Source: Planctomycetaceae bacterium (GTDB taxonomy: Bacteria; Planctomycetota; Planctomycetia; Pirellulales; Pirellulaceae). From it: DNA of 64,000 nt. Location: contig RECD01000102.1 in NCBI GenBank assembly GCA_007694185.1, positions 62,001 to 126,000 of the forward strand, written 5' to 3'. Every line of letters starts with the position of its first letter. Position 1 is the stretch's first letter. A program made the translations under genes and the position numbers. Under the pieces are notes generated by a model. That model did no database searches, was not told where the DNA came from, and saw only the letters and a list, made by a program, of their open reading frames with translations. Below, in pieces: positions 58,505 through 64,000 of the stretch.

Positions 58505-60190
58505 ATGAGAAGTTGGCCGAAATCCGTGAGCTTGATCGCTTGGTCAATGCTGTGCTTGACGGTGCTCCCTCGATTGGCTGTCGTGGCTGCCGAGCCCGCG
58601 GTCTCGGTCGAGCCGCCGGACGCGATCGTCGTTTGTCCTGCGATGTTGCAGCCCGCTTTGAAGGTCTGGTTGGAGCGGCGGACGGCCGAGGGGCTCTCGG
58701 TTCGGGTCGTGACGCCGGGGGAATCGGCGGAAGCTTTGCGGGAGCGGCTCGCCGGGCTCGCCCGGGTGGGCACGACCCGCTACGTCCTGCTGATCGGCGA
58801 TCCGCGCCGAATCGTTCGCGGGCAGGTGGTGGGGCCCGGGGCTTTTGTGCCGACGATTTATGCCCAGGCCGAGGCGACCGCAACCTACCAGCAGACCACC
58901 CATTTGCCCGGCGATCATCTTTACGGAGATTTCAACCGCGACGGGATCATCGATGCGGCCGTCGGACGACTGCCAGTTCGTTCCTTGCCGCAAGCTCGGG
59001 AGGTGTTGAGCCGGATCGCCGCTTATGAGGACAGTCAAGACTTTGGGGCCTGGCGTTCTCGCGTCGAGCTGGTGGCGGGATTGGGAGGTTTCGGGCCGTT
59101 GATCGACGGGGCGATCGAAACGGTCGCCGCAGGAATGATCACCGGCGCGCTGCCGGGATCGGTCCGAACCCGGGTGACGCATGCGGGGCCTTCGAGTCCT
59201 TTTTGTCCCGGTCCCGAATGCTTCACCGAGACGGTGCTGGCCAATTACGCGGAGGGGTCACGCTTTTGGGTTTATGCCGGACACGGGCATGTCTGCGAGT
59301 TGGATCGTGTCCCGGCCACCGCGGAGGGCCGGCCCGTGCTCTGTGTCGAGGACGTTGCCAGGCTGAATCGCCCGAGCGAATCGGCGCCGATCGCGCTCCT
59401 GCTGGCTTGCTATACCGGTGCTTTCGACGCCGACGAAGATTGTTTGGCTACCCGAATGCTGTTGGCACCGGGCGGGCCGGTGGCGGTCCTCGCCGGATCT
59501 CGAGTGACCATGCCCTATGGCAACGCCGCCGCCGCCATGGCGTTGATTCACGCGGTGTATGAGCATCGTCCCGAGCGGCTGGGCGACGCCTGGATCGCTT
59601 CGCTGCTCGAAATGTCCACGTCGAGTGCGGCACGGCCCGAGTTGCAAGCTCGGCGGGGTGTGATCGACAGCTTGGCGACGCTGCTGGGGGGAACCGGAAT
59701 CGATGCCGAGCGGCGCGAGCACATGCAGTTGTACAACTGGTTGGGTGACCCGACGATGCGGATGACGCACCCGCAAACGATCGAGTTCACTGCCCCTGCG
59801 AGGGCGACGGCTGGAGAAACGTTGTTATTGACAGGTGAATCGCCCCTGGCCGGGACATTGACGATCGGCGTACACCGCCGCTTGGCCGCAACGCCGAAGA
59901 CACTTCCTTCCCAAAATGCCATTCGGCCGCACGCCGGGCTCGCAGACGCAGATGACAGCGCAAGGCGATCGGGAGAGCCGACGACGTCGTTGCCGGGCGC
60001 ACGCGACCTTTATCATCATGCCAATGAAACCCTGTTGGCCGAGAGTCGGGTCGAGCTGTTAAGCCCCGGCCCATGGGAAGCCACAATCCTCCTGCCGCAG
60101 GGCACAACGGGCCCGGTCCGATTGGTGGTCGAAATCGAGGGGCTTGCGGGGCATGCCGAGGGAGTAAAGCAGATCTGGGTTCGTCCTTGA
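58505..60190 (+). CDS. Exported C25-type (gingipain-like) cysteine peptidase
   Basis: A 561-aa protein with a signal peptide (hydrophobic about 8-24, ending near VVAAEP). The caspase-like gingipain fold is recognisable: YVLLIGDPRRI, the DGIIDAAVGRLPVR segment, the catalytic His in YAGHGH (His260) and catalytic Cys in LLACYTGAFD (Cys302), then the GPVAVLAGSRVTMPYGN and YNWLGDPTMRM segments. A C-terminal beta-rich domain (about 450-561) may bind substrate or the surface. Start ATG 58505 has GGGAGA just upstream; earlier in-frame TTG 58415 would mask the signal peptide. No T9SS-type C-terminal signal is obvious. Confidence 0.85.
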   Translation: MRSWPKSVSLIAWSMLCLTVLPRLAVVAAEPAVSVEPPDAIVVCPAMLQPALKVWLERRTAEGLSVRVVTPGESAEALRERLAGLARVGTTRYVLLIGDPRRIVRGQVVGPGAFVPTIYAQAEATATYQQTTHLPGDHLYGDFNRDGIIDAAVGRLPVRSLPQAREVLSRIAAYEDSQDFGAWRSRVELVAGLGGFGPLIDGAIETVAAGMITGALPGSVRTRVTHAGPSSPFCPGPECFTETVLANYAEGSRFWVYAGHGHVCELDRVPATAEGRPVLCVEDVARLNRPSESAPIALLLACYTGAFDADEDCLATRMLLAPGGPVAVLAGSRVTMPYGNAAAAMALIHAVYEHRPERLGDAWIASLLEMSTSSAARPELQARRGVIDSLATLLGGTGIDAERREHMQLYNWLGDPTMRMTHPQTIEFTAPARATAGETLLLTGESPLAGTLTIGVHRRLAATPKTLPSQNAIRPHAGLADADDSARRSGEPTTSLPGARDLYHHANETLLAESRVELLSPGPWEATILLPQGTTGPVRLVVEIEGLAGHAEGVKQIWVRP

Positions 60191-60301
60191 GGGACGAACC
60201 CAGTTCGAAGGCCACCGCGGCGCTCTTCAGGGGTTTCTGCACCCCGCCGCGCTGCGGGCCGGCGGCGGGGAGGCGGTGATAGCATTACTGGCCGTTGTGA
60301 C
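60191..60301. terminator. Hairpin between convergent C25 and Gfo/Idh genes
   Basis: Perfect 9-bp GC-rich stem CCCCGCCGC (60242-60250) / GCGGCGGGG (60262-60270) with an 11-nt loop, midway between two convergent stops (60190 and 60302). There is no T tract, so it may act in a factor-dependent way in both directions. Confidence 0.45.
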
Positions 60302-61816
60302 TCAGACCGACGCGACGGTGGGCAGTTCGTAGCCGCGGCGGTATTCCCGGGTCAGCCATTGGTTGGCAACTGAGTTGCCGACAAAGGTCTCCGACTCGTT
60401 GTCAAACTTCAGCACCTGGCCGAGCGAAACCGGGTACTTGTCGAGTTCCACACCGTTGTCGGTCAAGTGCTTCAGTGTCCGTTGCAGGGTCGCCTGGTTG
60501 TCATCGAATCGGCTGGCCTGGGCGACGGCTTCGGAGAGTTCTCGTTCGTTCGCGTGGTTGTTCTCGCCGACGTAGTACGAAATGTTGCCCAGGTGGCTGA
60601 TCGCAGCCGATAGGTGTCCCTCCAAGGCGTCCGCGTTCAGTTCTGCGGAGTTACGGCTGACGACGGCATCGATGAAGTTCGCGTAGTGGGGTTGGCCACC
60701 GTTGAACTCTTTGACCCGCTGGAAATCCTTGTCGTAAACGACGCACTTGCCGTAGGTTTCTTGAACCAGGTAGCCGTCGGCCCCGTAAAAAATCACCCCG
60801 ACTTTGTTGCCGCGGTTCGATCCGAAGAGGCGATTGATTTCGTCGTCGGCCGAATCGTCGACGCTCAGGCCACGGGTTTCGAAGACGATGCACTTGTCGC
60901 CGTAGTCGTAAATTGAGACGCAGGTATTCGCGGTGTCGCCGGCGTCGACGTACTTCGGGTCCTTCCGTTCCGCCTGGTAGCCCAAGCGGCCGCCGTAGCT
61001 GAGGATCGTTTCCGGGTGTCGCATCAGCCCCAACCCCCAACGGGCGATGTCGGTCTGGTGTGGGCCTTGGTTTCCCAAGTCGCCATTGCCGTAGTGTCGT
61101 TGCCAGTGCCAATCGTAGTGAAATTGTTGGCGGGTCACTTTCGGGTCGGTGAAGGAGGCCGGACCGCTCCACAAGTCAAAGTCAACGTTGCCGGGGATAG
61201 GGTAATTTCCCAAAGCCCCGATCGACTTGCGACGCTTGTAGCAGAGGCCACGGGCCAGTTTGACTTCCCCGATGCCGCCATCGGCCAGGAACTGCATGGC
61301 CGGTCGGAGGGCACCGCTGCTGCGGCACTGGGTGCCCGTTTGACACATTTTGCCGTACTTCTTGGCCGTTTCGACCAAAATCCGTCCTTCGGAAACGTTG
61401 TGGGAGATCGGCTTTTCGATGTACACGTCCTTGCCTGCCTGCATCGCCCAGACGCCGCAGAGGGCGTGCCAGTGATTCGGCGTTGCCGTGCTGACGATGT
61501 CCACCGAATCGAGTTCGAATGCCTTGCGCATGTCGGTGAAGACTTCTGGCCGACGCCCCTGGAGCTTCTCGACCATATCGGCCCGCTTGTTCGCGACCGC
61601 CGAGTCGATATCGACCAGGACCCGGATCTCGGTTCGCTTGTCCGCATGAAAGCCGTTGATGTGATCGCCACCTTGGCCGTTCACCCCCACGATCGCGACT
61701 CCCAATGTCTCGTTCGCCGATTGGGCTTGGGCTGTTCGCGGGCTAGCGCCCAGGCCAACGGCCGCCGAACCGGCTGCGAGTGAAAAGTGAAATTGACGAC
61801 GGTTTAAGCGTTTCAT
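60302..61816 (-). CDS. TAT-exported Gfo/Idh/MocA family oxidoreductase
   Basis: A 504-aa NAD(P)-dependent oxidoreductase-like protein with a twin-arginine signal (NRRQFHFSLAAGSAAVGLGAS, about 5-25). The Rossmann part begins VAIVGVNGQGGDHINGF and has TATPNHWHALCGVWAMQAGKDVYIEKPISHN, containing the EKP signature Lys. The C-terminal domain has the typical YDWHWQRHYGNGDLGNQGPHQTDIARW (in parts). Such proteins are abundant in planctomycetes and act on sugars; the substrate here is unknown. A -10-like CATAAT lies on the minus strand at 61919-61914, about 100 nt upstream. Confidence 0.95.
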   Translation of the reverse strand: MKRLNRRQFHFSLAAGSAAVGLGASPRTAQAQSANETLGVAIVGVNGQGGDHINGFHADKRTEIRVLVDIDSAVANKRADMVEKLQGRRPEVFTDMRKAFELDSVDIVSTATPNHWHALCGVWAMQAGKDVYIEKPISHNVSEGRILVETAKKYGKMCQTGTQCRSSGALRPAMQFLADGGIGEVKLARGLCYKRRKSIGALGNYPIPGNVDFDLWSGPASFTDPKVTRQQFHYDWHWQRHYGNGDLGNQGPHQTDIARWGLGLMRHPETILSYGGRLGYQAERKDPKYVDAGDTANTCVSIYDYGDKCIVFETRGLSVDDSADDEINRLFGSNRGNKVGVIFYGADGYLVQETYGKCVVYDKDFQRVKEFNGGQPHYANFIDAVVSRNSAELNADALEGHLSAAISHLGNISYYVGENNHANERELSEAVAQASRFDDNQATLQRTLKHLTDNGVELDKYPVSLGQVLKFDNESETFVGNSVANQWLTREYRRGYELPTVASV

Positions 61817-62321
61817 GGTGGCCTCGGTAGGTCTGTGAAGATGGGGGCGAGAGGAGGAAGGGAATCAACGCCAGCCGAGCTCTGGCAGCCGGGTTGAAGA
61901 ACCTCACCCCTGAATTATGCCCCATTCGCGGACGGAAGTTCACACCCGATCGATTTTTTTCCGATAGAAAATTCGCGACAGCAACCGGCGATGCCCCGAC
62001 CTGCGGCCCCGACGTGGCGGTGGTCCAGCCGGCCGTTCGGTCGGTGGCCGGACAGGCACGCGGCACCATTGCAACCCAATTAAGGGGAGATAAACTTCCT
62101 GAGGATCGTTTTGGCTCAGAAATGACTATCATAAAGTCGCACGGTTAGGGGAAAATTAACGGCCGGAACGGAAGATATCCGATGCGTGACAATGAGCCGT
62201 GCGGCAACGCGGGCCTTCCGACAAGAGCGATCGTTTGGCACGCCGATTTACGAAAAGCGGTTCCAGGCCCTTCCGCCGAAAGCCCCGTCGTCCACGGGGG
62301 CAATCCTCAGATGAGTGACGC
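61817..62321. other. Intergenic region before the ABC transporter gene
   Basis: A 505-bp divergent region without a convincing gene. It contains an AT-rich patch with a T7 tract at 61954-61960, the CATAAT hexamer noted for the oxidoreductase, and a small hairpin CCCCGT (62283-62288) / ACGGGG (62294-62299) just before the transporter start. It presumably holds promoters for both genes, but no confident site could be named. Confidence 0.45.
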
Positions 62322-64000
62322 ATGAACCTACCTGCGCCCAAGCCGAACTCGCTCAAGCAAGATCTCGAGGCAGTGGCTTGGCTATTTCAGCAATTGCTGG
62401 TCGATTCTGGCTCGCCTGCCGATCGGCTCAAGGTCAGGCGTGCGTTGGACGAGGCGTCCGCAGCCTGGCCGCCTGGGATCGAGGACCGCTGGTGGAAATG
62501 GATCTACGAAACTTCTCGTAGTCTCGGGTTGCGATGCAAGGTGGTCGACTGCACCTTCAGTCAGTTAGCCGAGATCGTTCGAGAGGGGGCCCAAGTGATC
62601 ACCCGGGTGGGTGAGACGCAGCAATGGAAGGCTGTCGAGCCCTGCAAGGGGCGGCACTTCCGCTTGCTCTGTCCCTTGATGGACCAGAACCGCGTTCGCC
62701 TGACGACGGCGAAGTTGAAGGACGCCCTGGCGATTTCTGACCGCAATTCACTGATCCGCTGCGTCGTGCTCGAGCCGCGGTTGGCCGGGGCAGCCCAATC
62801 CGAGATAGATCCCGCCGAGCGAACGCCGTTTCAGCGGATGGTGTCTCTGCTGCATGCCGAGCGTGGGGACATCTGGGTCATTTTGGTCTATGCCTTCGTT
62901 GCCGGGGTGCTCGGTCTGGCGACCCCGCTGGCGGTCGAGTCGTTAGTCAGCACCGTTGCCTTCGGACGGGTCCTGCAGCCGATCGTGGTGGTCGCGTTGA
63001 TGTTGCTGGCGTTCCTGTCGTTCTCGGCGGTGATCGTCGGTTTGCAGACTTATGTGGTCGAAATCATCCAGCGGCGGTTGTTCGCCCGGGTGGTCGCGGA
63101 CCTCTCTTTTCGGTTGCCACGGGTGGAGACGAAGGCGCTCGACGGGAAAGACGCTCGCGAACTCGTCAACCGATTTTTCGATATCGTCACGGTGCAAAAG
63201 GTTTGCGCCTCGATGTTGCTCGAAGGCATTTCGGTCGTCCTGTTCGCCTTCATCGGGATGGCCGTCCTGGCGTTCTATCACCCGTTTTTGCTCGGCTACA
63301 ACATCGTGTTGTTGGCGTTGCTCGCTTTCGTGATCTTGGTGCTCGGCCGCGGCGCGGTCAAAACTTGCATCAAGGAGTCGAAAATCAAGTACAAGACGGC
63401 GGCTTGGTTGGAGGAGTTGGTCGCGTGCCCGACCACGTTTCGCAACGGGGGGGCGGCGGAATTCGCGTTGGACCGGGCGGATCACCTGACGTATGAATAC
63501 CTGGAAGCCCGACGGGCACACTTCCGAATTCTGCTTCGCCAGATCGGCTTTTCGCTGGGGACGCAAGCCTTGGCCAGCACCGTGCTGCTCGGCATCGGTG
63601 GCTGGTTGGTGATTTCCGGACAGTTGACGCTCGGGCAATTGGTCGCTTCGGAGTTGATCGTCGCGGTGATCGTCGGCGCCTTCGCAAAACTCGGTAAGTA
63701 CATGGAAATTTACTACGACCTGATGGCCGCCGTCGATAAGCTTGGCGTGTTGTTCGATCTGCCGATGGAGCGCCAGGATGGGCTGCTGTTCCTCGCGTGC
63801 GACCGACCGGCGGAGGTGATTTTCAGCGACGTCGGCTACCGGGGTTGGCCGGGCCAGACGGGGTTGAGTGGGCTCAACCTGACCGTCCGATCCGGTGATC
63901 GGTTGATGCTCTGCGGTCCCTCGGCAGGCGAAAAGACGATGCTGATCGACATGCTGTTTGGCATGCGGAGTCCCGAGTCGGGGCACATCGCGATCAACAA
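62322..64000 (+). CDS. ABC exporter, HlyB/type-I-secretion-like, degenerate Walker A (5' part)
   Basis: The 5' part of a gene leaving the right edge; 559 codons are visible. Residues 1-170 form a hydrophilic domain in the position of the C39 peptidase-like domain of HlyB-type exporters; no catalytic Cys-His pair is evident. A membrane domain follows (first helices near 188-215 and 222-250, LVYAFVAGVLGLATPLAVESLVSTV in parts), with helices to about 480. The nucleotide-binding domain begins near 500; at 532-539 the Walker A reads GPSAGEKT instead of GPSGSGKT, with the Lys and Thr kept but two of three glycines replaced. The end and any HlyD partner lie beyond the window. Confidence 0.85.
   Translation, partial: MNLPAPKPNSLKQDLEAVAWLFQQLLVDSGSPADRLKVRRALDEASAAWPPGIEDRWWKWIYETSRSLGLRCKVVDCTFSQLAEIVREGAQVITRVGETQQWKAVEPCKGRHFRLLCPLMDQNRVRLTTAKLKDALAISDRNSLIRCVVLEPRLAGAAQSEIDPAERTPFQRMVSLLHAERGDIWVILVYAFVAGVLGLATPLAVESLVSTVAFGRVLQPIVVVALMLLAFLSFSAVIVGLQTYVVEIIQRRLFARVVADLSFRLPRVETKALDGKDARELVNRFFDIVTVQKVCASMLLEGISVVLFAFIGMAVLAFYHPFLLGYNIVLLALLAFVILVLGRGAVKTCIKESKIKYKTAAWLEELVACPTTFRNGGAAEFALDRADHLTYEYLEARRAHFRILLRQIGFSLGTQALASTVLLGIGGWLVISGQLTLGQLVASELIVAVIVGAFAKLGKYMEIYYDLMAAVDKLGVLFDLPMERQDGLLFLACDRPAEVIFSDVGYRGWPGQTGLSGLNLTVRSGDRLMLCGPSAGEKTMLIDMLFGMRSPESGHIAIN

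Noticed and set aside
62943..63986. 347-codon minus-strand open frame at the right edge
   Set aside because: It mirrors the membrane domain of the ABC transporter, whose frame is supported by helices and a nucleotide-binding domain.

Overview
The window is chromosomal DNA of a GC-rich planctomycete (Planctomycetota). The evidence is a set of families that are typical of, or expanded in, that phylum: a PSCyt1/DUF1549/DUF1553 protein directly followed by a DUF1501 protein, two DUF1559 proteins plus a decayed DUF1559 relic, CRTAC1-type FG-GAP/ASPIC-UnbV proteins, a TAT-exported Gfo/Idh/MocA oxidoreductase, a DUF4159 protein, a Hanks-type kinase and several secreted proteins of unknown function. 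Several genes appear to start with TTG (dtd, the ydjM-like gene, the cvpA-like gene, pheA). I saw no rRNA, tRNA, CRISPR array, insertion sequence or phage.

Layout. 1-7.3 kb: a larB fragment runs off the left edge and is divergent from argG; then a zinc-ribbon DUF1559 protein, dtd, a YdjM-like membrane hydrolase, a CvpA-like protein, accA with a clear intrinsic terminator, and a soluble kinase with degenerate motifs. 7.3-18.1 kb (minus strand): a glycosyltransferase and a run of four genes encoding a membrane pentaheme cytochrome c/TPR protein, two FG-GAP/ASPIC-UnbV proteins (657 and 1250 aa) and a beta-propeller protein. They are packed with gaps of 5, 146, 1 and 49 nt and look like an envelope-associated redox unit of unknown function. 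18.2-25 kb: a secreted hypothetical protein, a small membrane protein, a DUF6677-like protein, prfC, an MFS transporter and proS. 25.2-33.2 kb (minus strand): a four-gene unit of a RegA/ActR/PrrA-like response regulator, a lipoprotein with a cysteine-less thioredoxin fold, the PSCyt1/DUF1549/DUF1553/LamG protein and the DUF1501 protein.

33.3-46.5 kb: a TPR/gluzincin protein overlapping a DUF4159 gene, a class V aminotransferase, a secreted alpha/beta hydrolase, a HEAT-like protein, an AMP-dependent synthetase overlapping the class II fba gene, amt, and a small secreted protein. 46.7-51.9 kb: a lipoprotein, a DUF1559 pseudopilin-like protein, a frameshifted DUF1559 relic, and the lutABC lactate-oxidation operon. 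51.9-58.3 kb: clpB and dnaK (minus strand), with an intrinsic terminator after dnaK and a near-perfect sigma-54 (-24/-12) promoter plus an upstream inverted repeat in front of dnaK, divergent from pheA. 58.5-64 kb: a C25 (gingipain-type) peptidase, a Gfo/Idh/MocA oxidoreductase, and the 5' part of a type-I-secretion-like ABC transporter whose Walker A motif is degenerate.

The most interesting points are the cytochrome/CRTAC1 unit, the RegA-like redox unit, the putative sigma-54 control of dnaK, and the ABC transporter with the broken Walker A. Family calls were made by reading motifs, without database searches.
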